NCBI GenBank assembly: GCA_037903355.1
Contig: JBAJFE010000014.1
Span: 6,386,001 to 6,450,000, forward strand
Reading direction: 5' to 3'
Source: Trichuris trichiura
Lineage: Eukaryota; Nematoda; Enoplea; Trichinellida; Trichuridae
DNA length: 64,000 nt
Shown here: positions 45,388 to 57,900 of the stretch, piece by piece
Numbering within the stretch: the first letter of the stretch is position 1
Layout: the number at the start of each line of letters is the position of its first letter
Program-made: the position numbers and the translations under genes
Notes under the pieces: generated by a model
Seen by the model: only the letters and a program-made list of their open reading frames with translations
Database searches by the model: none
What the model was told of the DNA's origin: nothing

Positions 45388-45825
45388 GTGCAGAATGCAA
45401 TAAGTAAAACTGAAAAATTCTTTCGTTAAGGAAACTTATTCTTCCTTAGTCATATGGTTTTTTCAGTTGCTACTGAGAGAGTGATACAAAGCGACGCGCG
45501 ATACGTGGAGACAAATTTAGACGAAAATGAGGAAAGCAAGTGTGTTCAAACTGTCCCACTACGCCACCGTTACGTACGAACTAACGAAGCACAGTCGTCA
45601 GTAGAAGCAACTTCATCCCACTTTAAGTGCCAAAGCTTAGGTAGCACCGCCTAATTTTTACAAGCACAAAGCGAACGGAGACGTAAACTGTTCAACAGTT
45701 CGGCGAAAGAACAACACATTTCATTCTCATTGGTTACTATCATCTAACATGCCGCGTTACTCTTGTCTGTCTGAGGCAGCAAAGGATGGGAAATCACAGC
45801 TCCTTGAGGTTTAATGATAACACGG

Positions 45826-46275
45826 CTTGACCTCTATCGATGATATCTGTAAGCTCAATCGACGACGGCTGTACGCTCAGTCGGTGGGTGCTCCTGCAGC
45901 TGTAAGTATGCGCAATGCCTGTTGAAGTTTCATGATAACGCTGCTTGACCTCTATCGATGATATCTGTAACCTCAATCGATGACGGCTGCACGCTCAGTC
46001 GATGGGTGCTCCTTCACTTGTAAGTTTGCGCAATGGCTGTTGAAGTTTCATGATAACGCTGCTTGACCTTTATCGAGGACGACTAAAAGCTCGGTTCTGA
46101 GCGGGCGCACAGTTCTCATCGATTCAGCTAAAAATTATCATTGATATAGGTCAAGCAGCGTTATCATCAAACTTCAACAGCCATTGCGCATACTTACAGC
46201 TGCAGGAGCACCCACCGACTGAGCGTGCAGCCGTCATCGGTTGAGCTTACAGATATCATCGATAGAGGTCACGCC
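45826..46275. repeat. 118-bp repeats at the centre of palindrome 2
   Basis: CTTGACC...TATCGA starts recur at 45826, 45944 and 46062 (118-bp steps); in the other arm the inverted unit recurs at about 46151 and 46269. The arms are therefore unequal by one unit. Copy 1 (37300-37760) has the mirror arrangement. Confidence 0.85.
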
Positions 46276-46711
46276 GTGTTATCATAAAACTACAAGGAGC
46301 TGTGATTTCCCATCCTTTGCTGCATCAGACAGACATGAGTAACGTGACATGTTAGCTGATAGTATCCAAAGAGGATGAAATGTGTTGTTCTTTCGCCGAA
46401 CTGTTGAACAGTTTACGTCTCCGTTCGCTTTGTGCTTGTAAAAATTAGGCGGTGCTACCTAAGCTTTGGCACTTAAAGTGGGATGAAGTTGCTTCTACTG
46501 ACGACTGTGCTTCGTTGGTTCAAACGTAACAGTGGTGTACTGGGACAGTTTGAACACACTTGCTTTCCTCATTTTCGTCTAAATTTGTCTCCACGTATCG
46601 CGCGTCACTTTGTATCACTCTCTCAGTAGCAACTAAAAAAACCATGTGACTAAGGAAGAATAAGTTTCCTTAACGAAAGAATTTTTCAGTTTTACTTATT
46701 GCATTCTGCAC

Positions 46712-47008
46712 GTGAGCGATGAAAAAGGAAAAGCTATGCAGCCGCTGGACGTCTGCATTAATAAGCCCTTTAAAGACTACGTGCGAGAAGAGTGGAAAGA
46801 ATGGATGACGAACGGGCAGAAGACGTACACAGCCAGCGGACGAATGCGAGTTCCATCGCTCAGCTTGCTGTGCCAGTTCGTTATAAAGGCGTGGAGCAAA
46901 GTAAAAACGGAAACTGTTATAAAGTCTTTCCAAAAGTGCTCCATTTCTGCCCTGTTGGAGGACACAGAGGACGACCAAATGCCAAACAGTGATCAAGACC
47001 ACTGTTAG
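46712..47008 (+). pseudogene. DDE_1 transposase C-terminal fragment, palindrome 2 right arm
   Basis: 98 codons, identical to both arms of palindrome 1. Confidence 0.8.
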
Positions 47009-47818
47009 CTTTACCGTTTTGGCACTGCACTTAATGTTTTAAGCGTCATGTATCCTTTCTTTCCGCTTCTACAATCTGTTCATTCGTGTTTTACATGCAA
47101 CAGTTGTAATAGACGTCCAATAAACCTATTCAACACAATTCATTTCTCGTAGCCTACGCAATGCTCTACAACGCGCGCTAAGCAGCAGCTGATCAGTTTT
47201 TGCGTTGCACTTTGGGCAAGACAGTTTCAATTGAATGGCCGACTAGCATTCACGGAAAACTGACAAATCAGAATTGATCTAGACTTGAGCAATGAACGTC
47301 ATCGTTGCTGGGCCAATCATTACCATCCTTTGCTAACGCAGGGGGGGGTTCTTATGCGTGGTAATATACGGTAATTAGGGTCGATTCGTCATATTTCGCT
47401 CCAGAATGGGTCTGACGCCGTAGGTGAGAGGTTATGTAATTGAGGAAACGTGCAAGCTGCGCCGGCAAGTACAAAAGAAGCATCGTCAAAACGACGGAAC
47501 CGGTTCTGTTATCAGGAATCTCCAATGCACAGTAATGAAAAACTTCACTACGTTGAGTAATAGCACATTGAGGCAATGACGGTTAACAGCTGCTAGCGAC
47601 TGACGCAGAGCAAACTGAGGCGGTCAACTTAACAGAGAGCAAACTAGCATTGCGTCTATATACCACGTCATGGGCGGTTAACTTCCCACTTAACGGATGT
47701 GGAAGATGTATGGAGGTTGTCCTTGCGCTTATTCACGTGCGGACGAAACAACTGGTCAAATTCGGTCAACTTAGGTGGTCCACATATAGAGGCAATCAAC
47801 TTAGGAGGTACAGCTGTA

Positions 47819-48920
47819 CATTCATAGAAATGTTATGACAGATAGTCATTCTGAAACTAAAACAGAGTATTGTCGAAGAACTGATTCGAAGTCTCTCAGC
47901 GATACCAGAGCAATATAAAAAACAGCCCAGAATTAATGGTACGAAACATAAAAAGAAATTAAGGAAAAGAAAAGCATAATTTGGATCACCCAATCCGGAT
48001 CTTTTCTCACTCGGCCCCCCCCCCCCCCCGCAAGAGCAGGCGGCAATATCAAGGGGTAATGCGCGACGATAACATGGATCAGCGAAACAAGGGGAGGGAC
48101 GTCTTACTGTGGGTAACTGAACACATGCCGAGCAGTTGGAGCGGTGAGCACAATGGACCATCACAGCTTACGTGTAGGCTTAGGCTTAGGCTGGGGCAGG
48201 ACAGGATGACCGGCAGACGTGCAGTACCCACTTGACCTCCTTTGAAGTCGCCACCACCAATCGCGGGAGGGACCAGCTTGAAAAGACTCTATAATTCTAT
48301 TGTCACATTAGTCTAAAAAAGATTTATGCTTGCTCATGTTCAATGAAAGTGTCACAGCAAGTCTTTCCAACCACGCAGAACTCAAATCTCTTGTAGTGAC
48401 GTCGACAGTAGCCTATCGATCACGTGACCGGAAGTAAAAGTGTGCGCACTTGTCACGAATTAAGACAATGTCTCCGATTATAGTTAAATGTTGAACCGAC
48501 CGTAATATTTCAAGTTCCACTTTTTGCTCTTGGGTATACAAATCGTTCCCAACATTCTATTAAAAATCACTTTGGTATTGCACTGACTATCACGACTGCA
48601 CAGAAACGTTCACTTGCTCCATACCTTCCAACAAGCCACTCGTTATTAAACTAAACACCGCGATAAAACCGAATGTTGCATGGGTTGCAAAGTGGTTCTA
48701 CCTTTGTTTTGTGGACACTACCTAACAAATGACATTGCCTCCTGGACTACATTTTATTTCACGTTAACATATGCGACTAAATGAACAGCAAATGAGAAAA
48801 ATTCTATACATTTATGATGCACTGGAAACGCCTGACTAATCCAAAGACAGGTCGGCCAAAAGCTTTCTAAAATAAAACGGTTATAAGATACATCTGCCTA
48901 GACGGTTTTCATCAAAAAGT
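47819..48920. other. Non-coding stretch between the Tigger element and the USP37-like gene
   Basis: Contains a run of 15 or more C at about 48014-48029 and the TTAGGC-like run CTTAGGCTTAGGCTGG at about 48178-48194. No gene recognised. Presumably includes the 3' UTR of the protease gene. Confidence 0.5.
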
Positions 48921-51900
48921 TCACTTGTCAACGTAAAAGAATATATAGCCATTTTTTTCACGCTTTTTCTGAACAATGGACTCGCTAGTGCGGCTGACAG
49001 TTGAGTCGTCATAGCAGTACCATTCTCTTTCTTTCCAGTCGAATACATCGCTAACATAATGCCCTATAAAATCAAGCAATAGAGTAAAAACGTTTGACAA
49101 TGCTTGACAGTGGGGCGTTACGGTTTCAATGATATTCCGTTCAAACTATTGAAACCCTCAGAAATACCACATTCCGTCATCATCTTTCTGTGATTATAGA
49201 CATCTATATTACTGCCGTTATTTCTGAGGGCTTCTTTAATTAAGATTATCCGAACGGGAAATGCTGTGCAATACCAACGAAAAAGGAAATGCAAAAAACA
49301 TTAATATAAAAATCATATCCAACAGCAGTGCACTCAAAAACGAATCCAATGACTTATGCAAACACGGAATTTCGAGCGTTTAAGTCTATTACATTAATTT
49401 TAACGGCTGCCAGCGGAATTTTAATAACGTGCCTTGCAGAGGGAAGATGCAAACAAGACATTTCACATCTATTCCAGAATAACCATTGCGCAAAAGATTA
49501 AAGAGCGGCTAGCGAAGTCAGCTTATCTGAAACAAGCATCTTCCGTCAGTCTGTTCTCCGAAATCTGAGCAGATGGTTAACCTGTAAAGGTGAAAAACGG
49601 ACAACATCGTTCCGACAACTAGATTCCTGGCAATAAAGCGCTAAATAAAATTTGCTGTTCACAATCTGATTGCGAAATTAAGAATAATCAAAAAATAATC
49701 TCGAATAACGGGTCCAAAGGTCTTCATTTTCAAACTTCCGTATGGTTGGTTCTTGCCCGTTCTTGGATCCTGAACATAAACCAAGCAAGCGCCCTCCAGC
49801 GGATAGATGAGCAGTTATTAGGAAGAGAAGCAGAACAATGATACTTTCAGAGCTTTCAAGACCAATCCAGTCCGTCTTCAGCTCCAATGGTTTTGTCTGT
49901 CACTGAAGACGGGACCAGGTTGGTCCTGGAAGCCAAGAAAATATCGTTGTTCTGATTTTCTTCCTAATAACTGCTCATCCATCTGTTGGTAGGGCGCTTG
50001 TTTGGTTTAGTTTCAGAAACCAATAACGGGCAGGAAATAACCGTAGGGAAGTTCGAATATAAAGATCAATAAATAGAATAATGGCCAATAAATTCCCCGT
50101 TACGCAGAGCCGCGCATAGTCTAGTTGATCGTTCTCTATGAAACCTGCAACTTAAAAGTCAAAGAATTAAGTATGAAAGAACTTAAATCGAGATAAACAG
50201 GTGTCACCTGCCCAAATGAACTAACTTCGCATAGAGACTACACGAATAGGCCTTTTGCAAAGAAGTAAGCGTTGCTCAATTATAAATGTTTACTTAATCG
50301 ATGAAGCTATCAGGATAAACTCTGCGCCTTCATCAGAGTCAATACATGTAGAGCTGTAACGCATGAATTTCATTTTACGCTTTTGATCGTTTGAGTCATT
50401 AAGTTCTGAAAAGTTCTTTACCACTTTCACGAAACGTGCAAAATATTTCCAAAAACCGGTACTAAATATCCATTACTCAAATTCGATTATTAATTAAGCT
50501 CAAAGCCCTCGATACAAAAATAGTGGAGATCCATTACAAGAGCAGATCTAACTTCAAAACTGTTCTACCAAAGTGCGCATATATTGTACCGCGTGTTAGA
50601 GATTCAAAGGTCAAGCATCATTCTAGTGAAATGAAGGTATGTCAGTCTGACCAAGGTTAACGAATTAATCAATAAGTACCCGTGGTGCTTGAATACCCGA
50701 TGTGACTGACGACGGCACTAAGACGAAACGAACGAGGCAGGAAGCCCTCCTGGAAAAGACAAAACACTAGAACAACCTTCTTAGAAGATAGATGAACGTA
50801 CAATTTCATTTTCCTCTATCTCTGACAAAACCGAAGCACTGGTACTGAAAAAGCTCGCAACATCCACCGAGTCCATGCTGTCTGTCGTCAAGTCTTTGCC
50901 GGACTGCAAAACTTATTCTACTATTCATGCTGTAGCGAAATGTGCAGGGAATACGCACGTTCTCCAAAAGGCTCCTTCGGATAGCTTCTGATAATTGCTT
51001 TTGATACTCGCTATCTGTAAAATCGTCGTCTATAATTATTTCCTCTTCCGTTGGGAATTCGGCCGAAGCTGCAAGAGCAGATCTTTTGGAAACTGTTGGA
51101 AGAGTTTCTTCAGAACTTCTCTTGGATAAGGAGCTGACGGAGAGAAAGCTTTAGATTTGCAAGCGAGTTAAAAATGCACTACTCATACGTTTTGAGACTA
51201 TCATTATCTTCGAATAATCTCCTTCTAATGGCTGACGAGTTTCCTCTCGCAGAAAAGCGCAAGTCAGTAGCAGATTTAGCTGGAGACATATTTTGAAAAG
51301 ACGTATATTTCCTAGAAAACAATGACAAGCGCTTTGCTGAATTATGAAGTTTAACCTACTTTGTACTAGCTGTCAAATCAGCAGACTCAAAAGCATCAGA
51401 TACACAATAATCTTGCAAAGTCAGGAAGGTCGGAATGCGAATGGCATTCTTCGCCTTTTCGCTTTCCTTTGATTCTTCGTTGTACTTGTATCGTTTTACA
51501 TGCAGAATCAATATCCTACAGAAACGAGATAGCCACAAGATAGCTGGTCAGCCTGGTACCTTGGCAACTTTGTAATTCTGTGTTGCACGACAGTTTCAGA
51601 GCAGCCACAATGTCCACAAGTGCAACTGATAGTTTCCTCCAAGAAAAACTTACTCACCAACGTTTGCAGTGAGTGCCGGGAATGAAACGGGCTACAATCT
51701 CCACTAAAAGTAACCACGTCAAACTACATTGCAGGAAACCGTCGCACCTACGATGCACAAACAGTTATGTTGAGTGGGAGATCAAGGAACTGTTCTTCAC
51801 GTGAGCAAATCGCACTGCATCTAAAACCGGCTAGCTTAGAACAAGCGGAGAAAAGGCAAAATCCTCACTCCTTGCATTTAAGGTAATGACATATAGAGAA

Positions 51901-54900
51901 GGCAAAATTCCGCAGCACCGGATTCAATATTTGCGGCTGAGAAGAGGATAAATTTAAATGTTCCACTTCATCTGCCAGTTGGTCAAGAAGTAAGACTAGA
52001 AATTCTTGGGCGTCCTGACCACCATATAAACGATTTGCTTTCTCATGAAACTTTAACCGGTTCCTTTACGTCTACTCACATGTTCTGAGTGGTCGTTAAA
52101 ACGACCGGCGGTAGCAGCAACCTTATCCTTGATCGCTTGTAGTAGATCCGGCTTGTCGACAGCAGCGTCTCCATTCTTGATACGCAACAATTCCACGAGA
52201 AGTCTTAATGAACGATAATCTATATTTAATTGCGTCTGCACCATTTACACATTATCTATTATTGCGTTATCTATTAATGTATCTTTTTATCGCTCCTAAG
52301 AAAAAATGTACCAACTTAATTTCATTCCAAAGTCCCAGTGAGCTTAGCATGCCTTCTACAAACATTAGCGATAAAGGCTCAACAAAACTTCCATAAAGGA
52401 TTGTCATATGGGCAGTTTAACAAGTAAGTAACACATGGATGTTAGTCTAATTTAATGCTTACATCCTCATGAGCAGTACCACCGTACTGTCCGTTTAATG
52501 AGGCGTTTCCGCATACGTACTTTTGCTGTAAGTTAAGATTGACAGACTGAATGCGGCAGTGAAAAGAGCTTCAAAGAACTCTCTTAAAGGATTAACAACA
52601 TCTTTCCGTTAGACGAAGCCCAACATCTAACACAAATTCTTATGCAGACCTATGTGACAAACAGTCAAATTAAAATATCATAAATATAAAGAAAACGTGT
52701 TGTCTCATAACGAGTCGCAATCTGTTAACGCAAAAATGTTTATTGTTCCTGTTGTAGTACGTGACAATAAAAGTTTGGAATTAGGCTCATCCGTCGTCAG
52801 GGGCGAGTTGGTAAGGCACGAGCAGATGCGATCGCCCATAGTGGCACCTTATACACGAGACATGGGGTCATGGTGCTAATGGGCAACACCTGGATCTGAT
52901 CGAACAGACCAGCCCACGCTTCGCCAACCTCAACGCTCGGATGTTTATTGTCTAATTCACCAGAAAGAAGCATGTAAAACTAGACAAGATCAGGCGATAC
53001 GTAATAATTCATTTGCAAAACCGGGTGCCCTAAATTGTACAGACTCCACAACGCCCAGAAGGTAGCAGTCCTCGTGATAACAGTTGCATCGAGCACAAAT
53101 CTTGTAACATTCAGCTTGTGCTCCTATCACAGCTAGTAGGTATGAAAACGTTCTACGTGAAGAACACCAAGTAACTCCGCAATAAGGTCAGACAATTTAA
53201 CATTTCTCCCACTGACATAACGTTGCACTATTACGTCAAGGACTTCTCCCCGAGCACCCCATTACATACACTTTTAACGTATTAAAAGACCTCAGAGCAG
53301 ACAAAAACCACGCACATACGAAGAACCTCAACCTGTTTTCCCTCTTTTCACTGGTTTCCTATTGCGTGAGAGAAAGGAACTACCTTAAGTCTCAAGATAG
53401 CTAGCTTCTTCTGACGGAACAGACGACGTCCAATGGGAAACAATCTCTCCCATTTTAGCTGAGACCCTCGTTGAACTACTGGAAGACCAAACCTTTAGCA
53501 ACATGAATACGAATGTCCTGCAACCCTCTATTTCTCAAACTGTGTGTGGATGCTATCTTCGCAGTTGTATAGGCAAACAAAGAAGGGCCAATCCTCGATT
53601 GCTTTAACAGCCACTCCTACATTGAATTCGTTGTACCATTGAAAAGGAAATTAGGAAACAGTTTCGATTTCTTGAGACCCTTGTTATCAGAAGCGCCGGT
53701 AGTTTAAAGACAACAGATTACCACAAACAGATTCGGATCGTACTTTTCACTTCTCCTTTCACCATCCATGATCGGTCATGACCGGTATCATTCGTGGATG
53801 GTGGACAAACTGGTGAACATTTGTGATTCTCAGTATATAGAAATAGAACTCGGGCATATTAAAAGAGCGCTTTACAACAACGGTTACACAACTATCGTGA
53901 CACTCGCACTACGGCGCGGGACAAGTATTCAATCTTTGCAGCAGGTTTACAGAAGTAGTGCACTATCTCAATCGGTTGTCTATGAGTGGATAGGGCGTTT
54001 CAAGGAGAGCAGAGGGCAATGAAGACGACCGGGAAGACCAGCAACCGCAAACGAGCGAAAGAACCATGGCCCTTGTCGAGAACCTAGTGGAAAGAGACAG
54101 CAGAATTACCACCAGAAAGATTGCAAGACTGGCTGATATCTCCCTCCATTCAGCATTTGGAGTACTGCATGAAACCGTTGGTCTGAGGAAGCTTTCAGCT
54201 CGGTAGATCCCCGAAAGCGTTGCGCGAAGAGTAGCTGGTTCGACGCGTTAACCTTTTCCCGGACTTTTCAATGAACATTGAAGCAAATGAGACCAGGTTC
54301 TTTGACCGTGTCGCCATGGGAGATGAAACGTGAATTTGCCAATGTGATCCCGAGAGTAAGATCAAATCTAAGCAGTGGTTACCGAAACGGTCAGCAGTTC
54401 TAATCCAGTTCAAAGCGGAGCGGTCGGCTAGAAAGGTTATGGCGAGCATATTCTGGCACTCAGACGAAGTAATTCTGACTAATTTCCTCGAAGGAGGGCG
54501 AACACGTTATCAAGGCAAGTTATTAGAAAGCAGTATTGCAAAAGTTAAAGACCGCACCGGCAAAAAAAACGGCACGGCAAGTTGCACTTCGATGTCCTTT
54601 TCTATCACGGTAACGCGCCAGCTCATTCGTCAAGGACTGTGAAGACTGTTCTTAGTGAGTTCCGGTAGGAAGTCATTCGACACCCGTCTTACAGTCCAGA
54701 TCTTGCCACATCATACTTTTTCTTCTTTCCGAAGTTAAAATAACATTTAAAAAGCACGCTGTTCGAGTCAATGGATGACGCGAAACGCGTTGTCTCAACT
54801 TGGTGCAATACACAGTCCCCAGAATTCTACAAGGAAGGACCGCAGAGGCGGAGACACTGTCTGCAGAAGTGCCTAGAGGTTGACGGAAGATACGTTGAGA

Positions 54901-57900
54901 AATGAGTTTGATATCATTGAAAACAAAATTTTTATTTATTTTTTCTGGAAACTTCGAACAACCCTCCTACATCCGCCCCAATACCTCAACTAATAAAGAC
55001 GGGCGTGGACGTGCTGTGCGCGAGTACCTTGAGCAGTTCTCTTCATGCATAAAACCAACACTACAGGCGATTACACTTGCTTCCACCTTGCTATCTCATC
55101 GCTGACGACGGAACCAGCAGAATTCTGAAAGCTCCGATTGTTTGTTGTTATGTGCATCGGGAATAACAAGGCCGTTCTTGTGTTAACACAAAGTCTATCA
55201 CTGTCTCGGAGTGAGCACCCAACAAAAGGGGAAATACAAAAGCAAATGCCGCTACAAAGACACACAGTTACAAATGAAGAATAAGCACACACCTAGCACT
55301 TGGCCATAGAACCAAACTTGGGAAAACGGCAGCACGAGCAGAGTTGTCTGCGTTTCATTACGATTTTGATGAGCTGATTTTTGCTCATCAGCCTCCCGAA
55401 CATGCCGAACGCCACCAGTTTACGGTGTACATCGCAGCCGATATCGATTAGATCTATCTCAATTTATTACGTGTTAGGCTGCCATTACAAACGGTTGAAG
55501 GGAAGTTGCACTGACGCGAAGCCATCCGTGTATGAGTCAACCTAGAGGAGTCAAGATCAGACTAGAAGGTACCGAAGTTGGTTTGCAAAGCAGAGTGCGC
55601 CGAAAAAGTTTTCGCTGATGACGCCTCACAGCAAGGTCGAAAGCTTCGCTGTTCTATCGCCTTTTTACATGGACAAAGCTCTTTCTTCAATGCTGCCTTG
55701 GCACGAACATCCGAAAATTGCCTTAAGTAGTACTGGGAAACGTTTTAGTCCAACATGTATACTGACGTTCCCGGCTGCGTACTTGTTACTCCGGAGACGC
55801 CATTCGTCATCTCACTCAGAAAATGCCGGCCTTTGCAATGCTGTGGCACTACGTTAGCATCGCAAAGAAAGGATGAACTCGAAGGAAATGTTTTTCCACA
55901 TTCCGTTCACCGCAGATCTATGACTGTAGCATGCACCGTTGCTTTCAAGTACTACTGCGAAGTGTCTCACACAGATTCCCGACCAACTTGGTCCTTCAGA
56001 TAATTTAAAATGCTTAAACATCTTCCCTATCCATGAGAAAAGAACTTGCTACCGTTTCAACATTACATCTGACACTGACGATGAGATATTGCAACTCACA
56101 AAAGCTCCGTGAAAAACAAACATTTATTTCCACGCGTGATGTTCACCTACATATAATAATAATCAAAATTTACGCCTACATACAAAAAAGCTTTAGCTTC
56201 ACTGGTGCCTCTATGACTATAGGAAACGCTTGGCGTTTTGGATCGACAAAGATATTCCACTGAAATCTTTCCCAAAACCGGATCTTCATTCGACAACGCT
56301 GTGCTTCCTATTTTTTATTGTTTAAAGCTTGCGATCAAGTAAAGTTGGTAAATATGTCAGCGGAGATGCTTAATGCCATGATTTGGAAGCAATTTTCATC
56401 AAAATGTCTGAAATGTGGCCAGCATCGATGAATCAAAAAGAAACAACGCTATCCTACTATAACGCGTCGTTTCGCACTGTAATGAAGACGCGCAACAGAC
56501 AGAATGAATTGGGCATTGACGCCCTTCTCATTGCCAACTCATCTCACCTTTCCAACCCCTACAACGTTTTCAAGGAGCCCAACGCTTTCCTCAAGGAAAA
56601 AGTGTACCCCAACCAGGAAACAGTTTAAAAATGGGCCCCGCTGCACTCTGATCGCCCCAGCAAGGAATTCTGCCGCATCGGCAATAGGCCACTTATAAGA
56701 AGCTGAAAACAAAGCATCGCTTCGGTTGGCGTTTATCTCATTTCACAAACCGAATGTGTACTTGAGACGCGGTGGTTCAAAAATAGACTAGTACAGACAT
56801 GGTAAATGCACATGTCTCTCTGTCACAGCCTAATATTACCAGAAGTTCCGTACTTCAAGCGAATAGAGACTACGTAAAGGTTCGCCTAGGAAGTGAAAAA
56901 CTGTCGAGGCAAAAACCAGCTCTACGTCAAGTCCGGAAATTTGACTTGGATTACCCAGTAATTTTAAAAGCCGGCAGCACCTACATGTTTTAAACGTTCA
57001 AAGACAATAGAAGTCTGCAGCAAGACGCACGTACTCCAATGTCCGCGGTTTGAAGTGCAGTCAAAAGCAGTAATTCTGCAAAGATAACTTGAAAAATGAG
57101 CATAATTCGTACTCCCTCCTGCCATATTCAAATTAAAAATGAGAATGACCAACAAAACAAAGTTATACTACAGAAAGGATCATGCATAAACTAATACTAA
57201 ATAAGTTCATGAAGATGCAAAACCTGTAAGAGATCATTTTTTCGTAATAGGCACATAATTTTTCGTTTTTGAAGTCACGAAAAATCTACTCAACATGAAC
57301 ACTAATTTTTTATCAAACGCAATACGTTACCAGTGTGATCGCGCTTGGTTCGAAAGCTTTCCCCTATCAATACGTTAAACGGAATTACCGTGAATTTCAG
57401 TAAGAAAAAACAACGTCAGGGGATTATGACAAGAGAACATGCCCAATGTTAATACGGTATTCGATGCTTTCCCATTATAGTGCAAAACACAATTCACGCA
57501 TTCTGCGAATAACCACCTTTAAATTTCCGACGCCAAATGGAAATAACTAATAGGCGTTCCTGCTACTATGGAAAAGTACGTGCATTGCTCGAAAGGTACA
57601 AGAAAAGCCTTGCAGTTTTCAACAGGACGCTAATTGGCGACACAAAAACATATTTAGTCTTATCTGTTATCTTCCGACTCGTACGGAGTGGTACCGCTAT
57701 CCAGCTCCTTATCTCTTTGGCGCAAAGTGCGCTTAAAGCAGGTTTTCGCGATACGGAGAAGCCTCATCCTGAAGTTCAAGCAAAGAACAAATTCGTGATC
57801 TGACTGGCCTTGAATGGCAAGCCAGGGAAGATTACGGAGATTTTATAGCAATTTTATGAAACTACCGCTCCATCTATGTCAGCTGTCTACGAATGGATAC

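Larger units (their letters stand above)
44728..47371. mobile_element. Palindromic pogo/Tigger-class element, copy 2 (2,644 bp), inverted relative to copy 1
   Basis: Flanked by TA (44726-44727, 47372-47373), with the same termini and exactly the same length as copy 1. Arm-specific differences show the orientation. The 66-codon frame starting MVFSVATERVIQ is in the right arm of copy 1 (37927-38127) and the left arm of copy 2 (45454-45654). The arm with three 118-bp units is right in copy 1 and left in copy 2. Two residues of the DDE fragment differ in the left arm (EWMANG, QMANSD). Inserted into a Tigger element. Confidence 0.92.
43768..47816 (-). mobile_element. Tigger-like transposon containing palindrome 2
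   Basis: The left end is CAGTTGAACCTCCTTAGGTT at 43768 and the right end (reverse-complemented from 47816) is CAGCTGTACCTCCTAAGTTG; both are next to TA (43766-43767, 47817-47818). Subterminal copies of GTCAACTTAGG occur at 47764 and 47795. Without palindrome 2 it is about 1.4 kb, shorter than an autonomous Tigger because its transposase has an internal deletion. Confidence 0.88.
49690..50075. mobile_element. Hammerhead foldback element in the USP37-like gene
   Basis: The arms share TTC[AG]AACTTCC, CTTGCCCGTT/CTGCCCGTT, AACTAAACCAA[AG]CAAGCGCCCT, GATGAGCAGTTATTAGGAAG (reverse-complemented on the right side, 49950-50057). Ribozyme motifs lie at the centre. A left-only segment (about 49690-49730) and AGAATAAT on both sides suggest a tail and target duplication, less certainly than for the other elements. 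Confidence 0.75.

Noticed and set aside
36210..47371. Assembly artefact as the explanation for the two palindromes
   Set aside because: Each has its own TA duplication, different host element, different unique flanks and a few private differences, which a simple assembly duplication would not give. Long reads would settle it.
50222..50251. Candidate for the missing USP37-like exon (SLCEVSSFGQ)
   Set aside because: It has nice splice sites and a suggestive sequence, but it leaves in phase 0 while the His-box exon needs phase 1, so it cannot be joined directly.
50702..50735. CTGACGACGGCACTAAGACGAAAC, hammerhead-like
   Set aside because: CTGACGA and GAAAC are present, but stem II does not pair well and there is no related arm nearby. 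Could be chance.
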